64,000 nucleotides of DNA from Desulfomonile tiedjei (GTDB lineage: Bacteria; Desulfobacterota; Desulfomonilia; Desulfomonilales; Desulfomonilaceae), in the NCBI GenBank assembly GCA_016212925.1, contig JACRDF010000003.1:248001-312000 (forward strand), in the 5' to 3' direction. Positions 8,487-17,866 of the stretch are shown piece after piece. The notes under the pieces were generated by a model. That model saw only the letters and a list, made by a program, of their open reading frames with translations, was not told the DNA's origin and did not search any database. Every line of letters starts with the position of its first letter. Within the stretch, counting starts at the first letter, position 1. The position numbers and the translations under genes were made by a program.

Positions 8487-10352
8487 TCAGCCTGTTTTGT
8501 CGTCATCGTCACTGAACTGGACGGTTTCGTTGAGACCGAACTTCTTCATGTACCTGTAGAGTGAATCGCGAGATATGCCAAGCATGCGGGCAGCGGCGGT
8601 TCTGGAACCGGCTGATTGGAGGGCCTTTTGGCACAAGAGCTTCGTGACCTCGCTGGAGACGTCCTCAAGGGTGCGATGAGGTCCCAGCGCAAGCGGGTAT
8701 AAGCAGTCTCCTTCCGTTGTGGGGTCAGAAGGGAGCCTTATGCTAAGGCAATCACCTTCCGAGACCATCAGAGACCTTTCCAGCACGTTTCTCAGCTCTC
8801 TCACGTTTCCCGGCCAGTGATATCTTGACAGGGATTTCAGCGTTATCTCGTCCACCACCGGCAGGGCGGTAAGTTGAAGTTCCGCGGCCAATCGCGCAAC
8901 CAGTTGGTCGACCAGGATTGGGATGTCGTCCAGACGGTTGCGCAAAGGCGGAACGTTAATCGGGAACACGTTTAGTCGATAGAATAGAGGTCCGAGAAAG
9001 CGTTTGTCTTCAACCGCGGAGGCAAGGTCTCTGTGAGTTGCCGCCATCAGGCGCACGTTGCAGTGTACGCTCTTTTCTCCTCCCACACGGAGGAATGACC
9101 TGGTGTCCAAAAAAGAGAGCAACTTGGCCTGTAACGAGAGCGGAAGCTCCCCGATTTCGTTGAGAAGAAGCGTGCCTCCCTCGGCCAGTTCCAACATTCC
9201 TCTTTTTCGGCCACGAGCCCCTGTAAAAGCTCCCGCTTCATGGCCGAACAGCTCCGATTCGGCCAGTTCCTTGGATATGGCCGCACAATTCAGTGACAGA
9301 TAAGGCCCGGCGGACCTGTTGGAATGATCGTGAATCCAGCGGGCCAGATAATCCTTGCCGGTCCCGCTCTCACCAAGGAGGAGCACCATGCTGTCGGTTG
9401 CCGCTGCCCTGCGAGCCACCTGGAGGCATCGCGTCATGGCATCGGATTTGTAGACTTCAGGATCGACGCGATAACTTTTCAAAGCCTCTTTGCGTTCCGA
9501 GATGTTTCGAGAAATACCGCAGATGCCGACAATGCTTCCTTCACTGTCCCTGAGAGGGACCCTGATTTCGTGAAAGGTGATCAAGACCTGATTCACCGGG
9601 AGAGTTCTTTCCTCCTCGATGGATTCTCCTGCCAGGACACGGAGGTCGGCTTCCTTGATATGACCTGCGTGTTGCTCGCCAAAAAGATCCTCGGCGCGCA
9701 TTCCCACAATCCGATCCGCCGGAAGGTTGAAGAGCTTGGCGAGAGCGGGATTTGCGTGGGTGTACCTCAAATCTCGGTCTTTCAGGAATATGCAGTCCGT
9801 GGCGCCCTCGAAAATGGCTCGCAGGCGTTCCTCACTTCGCCGCAAAGCTTCCTCGGCTCGCTTTTGCTCGGTAATGTTGCGGGAGACCGAAACGGTTACC
9901 ATGCCCCAATTAGGGTCCTCCATGACCACTGCATCAAGAAGCACGTCAATAATCGTGCCGTCCTTTTTCACGTACTGGTACGAGCAGTCCGCAACCTCCC
10001 GGTTCTCCCAGAATTTGGGCAGATTCCGGCGCAAGGCTTTTGCAGATTCCGGTGTCATCACCTCCTCAAGCTTGCGCCCGATCACCTCTTCCCTAGAGTA
10101 GCCCGTCTCCGCGATCCACTTGCGGTTCAGATTCCTGATCACCCCGTTCTTATCAATGGAATGCATCATGACCGGAGCTTTGTTGTAGATCTGACGAAAC
10201 CGTGAGTCTGTGTCATACGTTTGACCGCGCGCAGGATCTTTAAACGCGGCTCGCAGGTGAGGGTTTTCAGTCCCATCGAAATCGGCGCGAGGCTGGGGTG
10301 GCTCTATCGTCTGGTTTGGGGGCTGTTCACTGCTGTTCCCTCGTTCGCTCAT
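8487..10352 (-). CDS. PAS-PAS sigma-54-dependent transcriptional activator
   Basis: 621 residues from ATG 10352, chosen because AGGG lies 8 bases upstream; longer in-frame starts reach 10454. Two PAS domains occupy about residues 50-165 and 176-290 (MHSIDKNGVIRNLNRKW; CIFLKDRDLRYTHANPAL). The AAA+ domain has Walker A GESGTGKD near 327-334, the sigma-54 contact loop GAFTGA at 374-379 and Walker B-like TLLLNEIGELP. The C-terminus has a Fis-type helix-turn-helix (SRTAAARMLGISRDSLYRYM). There is no receiver domain, so the PAS domains are the likely sensors. It is divergent from the twin-CX3C exported protein, a possible target. Confidence 0.92.
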   Translation of the reverse strand: MSERGNSSEQPPNQTIEPPQPRADFDGTENPHLRAAFKDPARGQTYDTDSRFRQIYNKAPVMMHSIDKNGVIRNLNRKWIAETGYSREEVIGRKLEEVMTPESAKALRRNLPKFWENREVADCSYQYVKKDGTIIDVLLDAVVMEDPNWGMVTVSVSRNITEQKRAEEALRRSEERLRAIFEGATDCIFLKDRDLRYTHANPALAKLFNLPADRIVGMRAEDLFGEQHAGHIKEADLRVLAGESIEEERTLPVNQVLITFHEIRVPLRDSEGSIVGICGISRNISERKEALKSYRVDPEVYKSDAMTRCLQVARRAAATDSMVLLLGESGTGKDYLARWIHDHSNRSAGPYLSLNCAAISKELAESELFGHEAGAFTGARGRKRGMLELAEGGTLLLNEIGELPLSLQAKLLSFLDTRSFLRVGGEKSVHCNVRLMAATHRDLASAVEDKRFLGPLFYRLNVFPINVPPLRNRLDDIPILVDQLVARLAAELQLTALPVVDEITLKSLSRYHWPGNVRELRNVLERSLMVSEGDCLSIRLPSDPTTEGDCLYPLALGPHRTLEDVSSEVTKLLCQKALQSAGSRTAAARMLGISRDSLYRYMKKFGLNETVQFSDDDDKTG

Positions 10353-10629
10353 GTCCGTGTCCCTTGCCAAGGCAGGTGCACAATTAATAGTAACGTAGGG
10401 TAGCAACAAGGTGCGGGATACGATGATTCTAGCCGACGCGGGTCCATTTGTCAAAAAAGACTGAGCCGACTTCTCGTCCGAAAAAAAAGCGTATTACAAT
10501 CTACTGAACCGATGATTGATACGCATTAAGAGTTCAAAAGGGTAAATTAAGAAGATGGCTACTTACACAGAAGAGCTATCCCTTAATTAATCTGTTTGGT
10601 CGCAAAATCAGATGAAATGGGGGTTACTC
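10353..10629. promoter_or_regulatory. Divergent intergenic region between sigma-54 activator and exported protein
   Basis: About 277 bases with no gene. It is AT-rich toward the right end and holds an imperfect hairpin GCGTAT...ATACGC (about 10490-10522) and an AT-rich stretch with TTAATTAA near 10575. I see no clear GG-N10-GC sigma-54 promoter. It must contain the start signals of both flanking genes, but I cannot place them. Confidence 0.35.
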
Positions 10630-10890
10630 ATGGCAAAGTTTTCGATTATGGCGTTGGTTGTGGCCCTGCTGATCGTGTGTCTGCCCAATGCCGGTGTCAC
10701 GGATTTCGATCGGTACAACTGTTACCGGAAATGCGCGAGGCAGCCCGTTCCTTTGGGATTGCTCGGCGGGGAGGCGAGTTCTCATTATTTGACACAGGGT
10801 TCGTACGATACTTGTATGCAAGAGTGCGAACGGCAGTTCTGGAAAGACTTCGACGAAAAGGCCAAAGACGACAAGGAAAAGGAAAAGTAG
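10630..10890 (+). CDS. Small exported protein with twin CX3C motif
   Basis: 86 residues from ATG 10630, with GGGGG 6 bases upstream; an ATG six codons earlier is too close to that site. The N-terminal signal is MAKFSIMALVVALLIVCLPN. The mature part has NCYRKCAR and, about 30 residues later, TCMQECERQFW: two CX3C pairs that could form two disulfides across an alpha-hairpin, as in helical-hairpin (CHCH-like) folds. The tail is highly charged (KAKDDKEKEK). The family is not recognised. It faces the sigma-54 activator, which may control it. Confidence 0.65.
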   Translation: MAKFSIMALVVALLIVCLPNAGVTDFDRYNCYRKCARQPVPLGLLGGEASSHYLTQGSYDTCMQECERQFWKDFDEKAKDDKEKEK

Positions 10891-10954
10891 AAGGCGCGGG
10901 GTCAACAAAGAGGAGGAACATGTTGTCAGACTTGTGCGGGCGACCTTTTTCCCA

Positions 10955-11115
10955 AATGCGCCATACCGATGCGCGGTCAAACAACGAATAATCCGTGGCA
11001 CTTCTGGCACGATATAGATTGCCTGTTGGGTGCCACTGACCTGGGCACCAGGTCAGTGCTGCTTGCGCTGCTAAGTCGTCCTCACAGTTTGAAGGCGCCG
11101 TGGTAGTAGGCCCGG
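10955..11115 (+). repeat. Dispersed ~190-bp repeat, copy C
   Basis: Contains GCGGTCAAACAACGAATAAT, then CCTGTTGGGTGCCACTGACC, the hairpin partner GGTCAGTG, and AAGTCGTCCTCACAGTTTGA, in the same order as copy A. It lies between the twin-CX3C gene and the tRNA. The rest of 10891-11233 holds nothing else convincing. Confidence 0.75.
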
Positions 11116-11233
11116 TGTTCGTCCAACCTTTCCGGCAGCGATAATCGAGAAGAAGCTACGTCTATCGGCTGCCAATAAGCAAAGAAGGCCCGCGATCATC
11201 CGTTGCGAACCTTCAAGGTGTTCAACTCGTTTC

Positions 11234-11308
11234 TGGAGGCGGCTGGCGGATTTGAACCGCCGTATAACGGTTTTGCAGACCGTCGCCTTACCACTTGGCT
11301 AAGCCGCC
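11234..11308 (-). tRNA. tRNA-Cys (anticodon GCA)
   Basis: On the minus strand the acceptor stem GGCGGCT (from 11308) pairs with AGCCGCC near the 3' end. The anticodon loop is CTGCAAA with GCA as anticodon, the T arm contains GGTTCAAATCC, and the discriminator base is U followed by a genome-encoded CCA (complement of 11234-11236). U73 is the known identity base of tRNA-Cys. The length is 75 nt. No other tRNA is adjacent. Confidence 0.95.
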
Positions 11309-11753
11309 CCACGTTCGTTGGACATTCTAGTACAGTCCAAGATCTCGTGTCAAGCCACCAAGGATTCATATCGACTCTAAAGCTAAGAACCGGAAACGAA
11401 ATATACCAATCTGTGTTACCTTGCCTGTGGGTCCCGTAGCGGTGAGTGCCGATCTGACGGGCCGCTCCAGGTTTTTTTGATCCTCGGACGTATTGCGATG
11501 GCAATTCTTCGGCTACGTGTGATAAAGAAATTGATTGGCTAAATGACCAGGCTCCCTGTAGTCATAAGAGATTGCCGGAAACAATGCAGGTAATTGGGAT
11601 GAACCGGTGGGGCGTTCTGTCTTCTCCACGTGGAGCAGAGACAGAACTGTCGGCAACCGGCGTAAGCCGGGTAGACCGGTTGCGCGTATCCGTTAACATC
11701 ACTGGGGCAACAGACAAGGTCTTTGAAGCCCCGCGTTCATGTGGAGGGGTAGG
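11309..11753 (+). promoter_or_regulatory. Leader region of the TRAP operon with three successive hairpins
   Basis: 445 bases without a gene. Before dctP there are three inverted repeats in series: GTTCTGTCT/AGACAGAAC (11614-11622, 11639-11647), GCAACCGG/CCGGTTGC (11653-11660, 11676-11683) and GGGGC/GCCCC (11704-11708, 11728-11732). The last is 11 bases from the GGAGGGG ribosome site. I could not match this to a known riboswitch. A structured leader is inference from the hairpins alone. Confidence 0.35.
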
Positions 11754-12782
11754 ATGAAAAAACTCATAGTCGTTTTCTTGTGTGCGGTTTTCGTCGGAGC
11801 GGTCGCGATTCCATCGGTTCAAGGAGCACCACTGACAATCAAGTTCGGGCATATTGCGCCTCCATTCCATGGCCAGTCAAAGGGGATTGACGCGTTTGCC
11901 GACTACGTCAAGGAGAAGACCAACGGGCAGATCGAGATCAAAACTTTCCCATTCGGTCAACTGGGCAGTGAGACCTCTTTGGCCGAGCAAGTCCAGGCCG
12001 GCACGCTGGAAATCGCCTCAGTCACATGCGCGGTGCTCCAGAATTCGGCCCCTCAAGTCGCGGTAGTGGATCTCCCGTTTGTCTTTCCCGACCGGAAGAC
12101 CGCTTACGGTGTGCTGGACGATCCCGAAGTACAGGCCAAGATCTTCAGCTATTTGCCTGCAAAAGGGTTCGTCGGTATCGGATGGACGGAGAACGAGTTC
12201 CGAGACATCACGAATACCAAAAGAGACATACGCAAGCCCGATGACCTCAAGGGCCTCAAAATCAGGGTGATGAACAGCCCGATTTACATAGACACGTTCA
12301 AACAACTAGGGGCCTCACCCACGGATCTCCCGTTCCCTGAAATCTACAGTGCGCTTCAGAATGGGACTATTGACGCGCAGGAAAACCCCCTGCTCACCTC
12401 CATCCTGATAAAAGCCACGGAAATAACCAAGTTCGTGACCAAGACTGGGCACATCTTGACGGAATGCATCATCATAGTTACGCCGGACTTTTGGAAAAAG
12501 CTGACCCCGGAACAGCAAAATATTTTCCGGGAGGCTGCCAAAGTCTGCATAAAGCTCAACCGGGAAATTAACGTAGAGCTGGAAAAAAAGCTGCCTCAGT
12601 CGGGCCTTTCCGTGGAAGAGTACTGCGCGAAAAACAACGTCAAGGTGATCAACCTGACACCTGAGGAACGCGAGACCTTTAAGACTGCCATGCAGCAGGT
12701 CTGGACCAAATATCGGGACAAGATTGGTCCGGAACTGTTCGATTTTTTTCAGGCCAAGGTTAAGGCCCATTCGGGCAAGTAA
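11754..12782 (+). CDS. dctP: TRAP transporter substrate-binding protein (DctP family)
   Basis: 342 residues from ATG 11754, with GGAGGGG 5 bases upstream; an ATG five codons earlier lies before that site. The signal peptide is MKKLIVVFLCAVFVGAVAIP to about SVQGA. The mature protein shows DctP features: FAD-YVKEKTNGQIEIKTFPFGQLG, the turn LVDLPFVF-like (VVDLPFVFPDRKTAY), and LKGLKIRVMNSPIYIDTFKQ with the conserved Arg that binds substrate carboxylate. DAQENPL and WTKYRDKIG follow. It binds organic acids in the periplasm for the QM membrane pair encoded next. It is the first gene of dctPQM. Confidence 0.93.
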   Translation: MKKLIVVFLCAVFVGAVAIPSVQGAPLTIKFGHIAPPFHGQSKGIDAFADYVKEKTNGQIEIKTFPFGQLGSETSLAEQVQAGTLEIASVTCAVLQNSAPQVAVVDLPFVFPDRKTAYGVLDDPEVQAKIFSYLPAKGFVGIGWTENEFRDITNTKRDIRKPDDLKGLKIRVMNSPIYIDTFKQLGASPTDLPFPEIYSALQNGTIDAQENPLLTSILIKATEITKFVTKTGHILTECIIIVTPDFWKKLTPEQQNIFREAAKVCIKLNREINVELEKKLPQSGLSVEEYCAKNNVKVINLTPEERETFKTAMQQVWTKYRDKIGPELFDFFQAKVKAHSGK

Positions 12783-12808
12783 ACCGGCTGCGAAGCTCTG
12801 AAAATTTC

Positions 12809-13366
12809 ATGAGGGGATGTGCCGTTGCTGCGGTACGTCCCCGGATCTCCCATGTCATGCAACGAATAATACGAGCGCTCAACAGTGTCGAGGAATGGAC
12901 GCTGGTTCTGGTTCTGCTGGGGCTGGCGTTCCTTTCCTTTGTGCAGGTTTTTTGCAGATACGTGCTGCAGTTCAGCTTCACATGGATGGAGGAACTGGGC
13001 AGGTACCTCGGGGTGTTCATTGCTTTTCTGGGCGCATCTCTGGGCGTCAAGTACGGCAGCCACTTTTCCATGGATTTGATTTACGAAAAAGTCTCGAGCG
13101 ATCGCTTTCGCCATGGGCTGAAGGTAATAATAAACATAGCGTCCGGACTGATGTTTTTCGTTATTGCCTATTATGGGTGGGAACAGGCAATGAAGCTCCG
13201 CCGCTTTGGGGTCCTCACTTCGGCGCTGGAAGTTCCCAAGTATTGGGCGTACCTGCCAATCCCGTTCTTTTCCACCATAATGGGTATCCGCTTCATCAAT
13301 TTGGGAATAAGGCATCTGGTCCGGCTCGTCCGCCGCGAACCTTTCAGAATGGGGCCGGAACAGTGA
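12809..13366 (+). CDS. dctQ: TRAP transporter small permease (DctQ family)
   Basis: 185 residues with four predicted helices (about 30-50, 68-88, 107-127, 148-168). It carries the family pattern FVQVFCRYVLQFSFTWMEEL and the following GRYLGVFIAFLGASLGVKYG. The start is uncertain: ATG 12809 is used, but ATG 12857 (MQRIIRALNSVEEW) matches the usual DctQ N-terminus better, and neither has a strong ribosome site. Its TGA overlaps the GTG start of dctM. It forms the membrane complex with DctM. Confidence 0.9.
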   Translation: MRGCAVAAVRPRISHVMQRIIRALNSVEEWTLVLVLLGLAFLSFVQVFCRYVLQFSFTWMEELGRYLGVFIAFLGASLGVKYGSHFSMDLIYEKVSSDRFRHGLKVIINIASGLMFFVIAYYGWEQAMKLRRFGVLTSALEVPKYWAYLPIPFFSTIMGIRFINLGIRHLVRLVRREPFRMGPEQ

Positions 13367-14640
13367 TTGCGACCGTCTTGATTTCATTCTTTGTGCTTCT
13401 CTTACTTGGGATGCCGATCGCCGTTCTATTGGTTGTCACCACTACGGTCTCAATCGTTTCGCATACCTCCGGTTCTCTGATGGTGCTCCCCCAGCAACTG
13501 TTCAACGCGCTGGACAATTCGGTGCTGCTTTCTATTCCCTTTTTCATCATAGCAGGAAGCGTCATGACCGAAGGGGCCATGGCGAGGCGCCTGATCGCGG
13601 TCGTCAACTCTGTGGTGGGCTGCTATCCAGGTGGTTTGGCCATAGCCACCACCCTGGCCTGCCTTTTCTTTGCCGCGCTCTCGGGGTCGAGTCCTGCCAC
13701 GGTTGTGGCCATCGGTTCGGTGATGATACCTGCCCTGATCAAAGCCGGGTACGGCGAGCACTTCTCGATAGGGCTGGTTACGTCCGCGGGGTCGCTGGGT
13801 ATCGTGATTCCGCCGTCGATACCGATGATCCTTTACTGCATGGTCATGAACGCATCGGTTGCGGAGCTTTTCATGGCCGGTTTCATGCCCGGATTTCTCA
13901 TCGGCGGCGTTTTTATCGCCTACACCGTTTGGATGGCTTACAGAAAGGGATGGCGCGAGACTGAAAAGGAGACCTGGGCGCAAACTTTCAAGACCCTGCG
14001 CGAAGGCATCTGGGGCCTGATGCTGCCGGTTGTTGTTCTGGGCGGCATCTATTCAGGCATGTTCACTCCCACCGAAGCCGCTGCTATAAGCGTGGTGTAT
14101 TCTCTTTTTGTCGAGGTAGTGATCCACCGGGAAATTGATATCATGGATGTGCCCAGAGTATGCAAGCAGGCGGCAGTCCTTTCCGGCTGCCTACTCTTCA
14201 TCCTCGCTTGCGCCATGACCCTGATCTGGTTGCTCACCGCGGAAAGACTGCCGCATCAGGTGGCGGACGTCATTACAGCTCATGTTCACAGCGGGTGGGT
14301 GTTCCTCATCCTGGTTAACATCCTGTTTCTCTTGCTGGGAACGGTCATGGACAACGTCTCCGCCATGCTGATCCTTTCCCCGCTTTTTGCGGAGACCCTG
14401 AAAAGATTCGATATAGACCTGATTCATTACGGAATAATTATGGTGTTGGTAATTGAATACGGCTTCCTGACGCCTCCGTTCGGCCTGAACCTATTCGTGG
14501 CCATGGGTCTGACGAGAAAGAGTCTCGTGGAAGTGTCCAAGGGTGTATGGCCCTTCCTGATTCTCCTGCTTTTCTGCCTGATGCTGGTGACTTTCATCCC
14601 CGAAATATCACTCTTTCTGCCGAAGACGTTTCTGAGGTGA
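13363..14640 (+). CDS. dctM: TRAP transporter large permease (DctM family)
   Basis: 425 residues from GTG 13363, inside the GTGA overlap with the dctQ stop. The frame extends further upstream but that part is antisense-like shadow over dctQ. There are about 12 hydrophobic segments. Family signatures seen are LLSIPFFIIAGSVMTEG, LFFAALSGSSPATVVAIGSVM, LGIVIPPSIPMILYC and TPTEAAAISVVYSL, followed by MDNVSAMLILSPL and YGFLTPPFGLNLFV. It is the ion-coupled transport subunit of the TRAP system. 425 residues is the normal length. Confidence 0.94.
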   Translation: MIATVLISFFVLLLLGMPIAVLLVVTTTVSIVSHTSGSLMVLPQQLFNALDNSVLLSIPFFIIAGSVMTEGAMARRLIAVVNSVVGCYPGGLAIATTLACLFFAALSGSSPATVVAIGSVMIPALIKAGYGEHFSIGLVTSAGSLGIVIPPSIPMILYCMVMNASVAELFMAGFMPGFLIGGVFIAYTVWMAYRKGWRETEKETWAQTFKTLREGIWGLMLPVVVLGGIYSGMFTPTEAAAISVVYSLFVEVVIHREIDIMDVPRVCKQAAVLSGCLLFILACAMTLIWLLTAERLPHQVADVITAHVHSGWVFLILVNILFLLLGTVMDNVSAMLILSPLFAETLKRFDIDLIHYGIIMVLVIEYGFLTPPFGLNLFVAMGLTRKSLVEVSKGVWPFLILLLFCLMLVTFIPEISLFLPKTFLR

Positions 14641-14786
14641 CGACTCTTCCCAAGACTAACAGACATTAGCGCCCCGCCCTACAGCGGGCACATTACCCCC
14701 ACCGGCCAGCCCATGCCAGCCAACTGTGGTTGCTGCACAACATTAAGAGAACTTAATAATAACCTTTAAGCATGGCGTTAATTATG

Positions 14787-14815
14787 TTGAAATTTAGAGT
14801 ATATTTAGCTATAGG
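14787..14815 (+). promoter_or_regulatory. Candidate sigma-70 promoter for the PBP gene
   Basis: TTGAAA at 14787-14792, a 17-base spacer, then TATAGG at 14810-14815, 63 bases before the TTG start. The surrounding tract is AT-rich. Placed by eye only. Confidence 0.4.
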
Positions 14816-14878
14816 CATGGACAGGGCGGTTGTTCCATGATAAAGTCTACCTAACCGTAGCCTGAGAGAGGAGATAGA

Positions 14879-17509
14879 TTGGACCCGCGGCGCAAAGGAA
14901 GTGAAAACCCCAGGAACCCGTTCCGCGATATGTACAGTCGCGCGGAAATCAGGAAACGAAGGGGGTCTTTTTTCGGCGGGATTGCCCGTTTCGTTCTCCT
15001 CGTGGGGATAGGATGCATCGCAGGCGGCGCCGGCCTTGCAGTGCAAGGCTATTTTTTCTTCACACACGGCTTACCGAGCATTGAAAAACTGAAGAACTAT
15101 GCCCCGCCCACAGTTACGCACGTCTACGCAGACAAAGGCGAACTCATAGGTGAGTTCGCGACTGAGAGGCGCTTCGTAACTCCGATAGACCAGATCCCCA
15201 AGATGCTCCAAAACGCTTTTGTGGCCGCTGAAGATAAGAATTTCTGGCAGCATACCGGTGTTGATAAAGAGGCCATTGTACGAGCAATCAAAAACAGGCT
15301 CCAACGCACCGGATGGGATCAGGGAGCCAGCACCATAACCCAGCAGGACGCCAAGACGTTCTTCTTGACGCCTGAAAAGAAATTTATCCGTAAAATCAAG
15401 GAACAGATACTTGCTACCAGGATGGAGCAGTCCCTGAGCAAAGAGTACATCCTGTACCTGTATCTCAACCAGATTTATCTGGGAAGTTCAGCCTATGGAG
15501 TGGAGGCGGCTGCCCATGCCTATTTCGACAAGAGTGTAAAAGACCTAACAATTGCTGAATGCGCCATGCTGGCTGGTTTGCCACAAGCGCCGTCTAAGGT
15601 CAACCCCAAGAAAAACTTGAAAGCATCTCTTGAGAGAAGGGGTTACGTGCTCAGAAGGATGCTGGAAGACGGGTACATCACTGAAGCTGAGTACGAACAG
15701 GCCAACAACGAGGAGCCGGTGATCGCCAGCCGGACGAACCCGTATGTGAACGCGGCCCCTGACTTTGTCGAGCATGTCCGCAAATACGTGGAGAGAAAAT
15801 ACGGAGCCGATGCTCTCAATAAAGAAGGCCTCAAAATCTATACTACGGCGAACCTGGACATGACAGCCGCGGGCCAGAGTGCGATGGATAGAGGGCTGCG
15901 AGATCTGGACAAACGGCAGGGCTACCGGGGTCCGATGCGGACCAATGTCAAAGATGTGCCCGAACTGGAGAGCCCGCTCAGGTTCGGTCAGGTTGCCAAT
16001 GGCGTTGTTACGCACGTGGACGGCGAAAACATTTACGTGCGCCTGGGTACGTACACCAAGAACGGGAAGAAGAAGGAATATCTCGGTCAGATGAAGATCG
16101 ACCCGAATCCGAAGTGGTGGGTTCGTACGCCTTTTATAAGGCAGGAACTGCGTACCCGCACCTTCGCTCAAGGGGATTTACCCTTCCAGGTGGGTGACCT
16201 GATCCAGGTCAGGGTCCTGGACCCCAATGCCAAGCGGCGGGAGCTTTACATGAAGAAATTCGGTAAGGCCGACCCGGACATGAAGAATTATAAGGAATAC
16301 TCGGAGGAAATGCTGCCGTATTTTCCTGTCGAGCCGGAACAGCAGCCCATTGTGCAGTCAGCTTTGATGTTCCGGGAGAATCGGTCAGGGCACGTCAAGG
16401 CAATGCTGGGCGGGTACAGTTTGTCCGTATCTCAGTACAACCGGGCTGTCCAGGCTAAGAGGCAGGCGGGGTCATCGTTCAAACCGGTGATTTATGCTGC
16501 CGCTCTCAACAAGGGCTTTACATGTGCCGACATCATACTGGATTCTCCTATGGCCCTGACCGTCCCGGGCACAGGGGAAGTCTGGAGACCCAAAAACTAT
16601 CGCGGAGGCTTCCAAGGACCCATGACGTTCAGAGACGCGATAGTGAAATCGAGAAATATTCCGACCATCAAAATTCTCCAGCAGATTGGCATCGAGCATG
16701 CCAAGGTCTATGCAAGGAGGCTCGGTTACACCTCTCCCTTGGTGGAAAACCTAACCATGGCGCTTGGGTCCACCGGAGTATCACTGGAGGAGCAAGTCAA
16801 CGCATATGCGGTATTCCCCAACAAAGGGTACTATATCCCGCCCATCTATGTGACCAAGATCGTGGACCGGAACGGGAAAGTACTGGAAGAACACGATCCG
16901 CCGGTGCTGCTTGACGACCCGACACGCGGGGATCTACCCCAGGTTCAAAAGGTTTCCCATAATCCTTCTCAGACATCCTCTTATGGTGACAGCGAAATCC
17001 CGGACAAAGGCGCGGCCCTTGCTCGCAGAAGAATAGATGAAGCCACTGCCTACATAATGTCAACTCTGCTTCAGGGAGTCGTGCAAGACGGGACAGCCAC
17101 CATACTGAAGAAGATCGTCGGGCGGCCCGAAATAGCCGGCAAAACAGGCACCACCAATGACAATATAGACGCTTGGTTCGTAGGGTTTTCTCCGGACTAC
17201 AGTTGCGGCGTGTGGGTCGGTTTTGACGACGAATTTTCCATAGGAGACCAGGAAACGGGCGGCCATGCAGCCGCACCTATCTGGGGTTACTTCATGAAAG
17301 AAGTATTGAAGGACAAGCCTGTCAAGGAATACACGCCCCCTCAATCCATAGAGCATCGCCGGATCGACCCGCGAACCGGCCTGGTCACCGCGTCTCCCGA
17401 TGGCCTTCAAGAGGTTTTCAAGGCCGGCAGCGGTCCTGTCCAATCGGAGCCGAAGCTCATCAAGGGGTCCCGATGGGACTATCCCGGCTCTGACCTTGAT
17501 CAGTTCTAG
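14879..17509 (+). CDS. mrcA: Class A penicillin-binding protein (bifunctional transglycosylase/transpeptidase, PBP1A type)
   Basis: 876 residues. The start is TTG 14879 with AGAGGAG six bases upstream. A transmembrane anchor lies at about residues 34-62. The glycosyltransferase-51 domain has E118-D-K-N-F-W-Q-H and GASTITQQDAKTFF (usual GGSTITQQ). The transpeptidase domain has S532-S-F-K535 (SxxK), S591-R-N593 (SxN) and K755-T-G-T758. Between them is an OB-like insert (about 345-470), as in PBP1A. It polymerises and cross-links peptidoglycan at the outer face of the inner membrane. It is a single gene with a repeat copy downstream. Confidence 0.93.
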   Translation: MDPRRKGSENPRNPFRDMYSRAEIRKRRGSFFGGIARFVLLVGIGCIAGGAGLAVQGYFFFTHGLPSIEKLKNYAPPTVTHVYADKGELIGEFATERRFVTPIDQIPKMLQNAFVAAEDKNFWQHTGVDKEAIVRAIKNRLQRTGWDQGASTITQQDAKTFFLTPEKKFIRKIKEQILATRMEQSLSKEYILYLYLNQIYLGSSAYGVEAAAHAYFDKSVKDLTIAECAMLAGLPQAPSKVNPKKNLKASLERRGYVLRRMLEDGYITEAEYEQANNEEPVIASRTNPYVNAAPDFVEHVRKYVERKYGADALNKEGLKIYTTANLDMTAAGQSAMDRGLRDLDKRQGYRGPMRTNVKDVPELESPLRFGQVANGVVTHVDGENIYVRLGTYTKNGKKKEYLGQMKIDPNPKWWVRTPFIRQELRTRTFAQGDLPFQVGDLIQVRVLDPNAKRRELYMKKFGKADPDMKNYKEYSEEMLPYFPVEPEQQPIVQSALMFRENRSGHVKAMLGGYSLSVSQYNRAVQAKRQAGSSFKPVIYAAALNKGFTCADIILDSPMALTVPGTGEVWRPKNYRGGFQGPMTFRDAIVKSRNIPTIKILQQIGIEHAKVYARRLGYTSPLVENLTMALGSTGVSLEEQVNAYAVFPNKGYYIPPIYVTKIVDRNGKVLEEHDPPVLLDDPTRGDLPQVQKVSHNPSQTSSYGDSEIPDKGAALARRRIDEATAYIMSTLLQGVVQDGTATILKKIVGRPEIAGKTGTTNDNIDAWFVGFSPDYSCGVWVGFDDEFSIGDQETGGHAAAPIWGYFMKEVLKDKPVKEYTPPQSIEHRRIDPRTGLVTASPDGLQEVFKAGSGPVQSEPKLIKGSRWDYPGSDLDQF

Positions 17510-17599
17510 TCAGACGAAAGATCAAAGAGTCCAGCACATCCATAATGTCGCATCAGGTGGGGGGCGGTCTCTGTGCCTCGCAGCGGTGCCACGCGCCGA

Positions 17600-17735
17600 G
17601 GGTCCGTCGTACCAATGCGCGAACAATAATTAATCCGTTGAGTCAGACAGGGACCTGGCAAAACCCAGGCCCGTGCTGCCTTTGCTGCGAAGTCACCGTC
17701 ACGGCTTGGGAGCCAATTGGTGTCAGAGCGCTTTC
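17600..17735 (+). repeat. Dispersed repeat, copy D (partial, hairpin core deleted)
   Basis: Has the left block (CAATGCGCGAACAATAATTAA, then GTTGAGTCAGACA, as in copy A) and the right block (TGCTGCGAAGTCACCGTCAC, GGCTTGGGAG), but lacks the TTGGGTGCCACTGACC core. This shows the repeat can lose its centre while keeping both arms. The remainder of 17510-18009 holds the lon promoter region. Confidence 0.6.
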
Positions 17736-17866
17736 TCTATGATCGAACGTTGCTATGACCACACGAAACCGTAAGGCCTTCCGATTTGTCTAACGAATGA
17801 TTACAGAGCATCTTCCTTTTTCTGCAAATTTACCCTGTTTTGATGCGGAAATGGGAAGAATGAAGC

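Noticed and set aside
9324-10205. 293-codon plus-strand frame
   Set aside because: It is antisense to the sigma-54 activator, which has full domain evidence; openness follows from GC-rich codon structure.
10920-10991. 23-residue mini-ORF with an AGGAGG site
   Set aside because: The ribosome site is good, but the product runs into the dispersed repeat and has no sign of selection; too short to support.
12817-13362. Long 5' extension of the dctM frame
   Set aside because: It overlaps dctQ in another frame; the GTG at 13363 with the GTGA overlap is the proper start.
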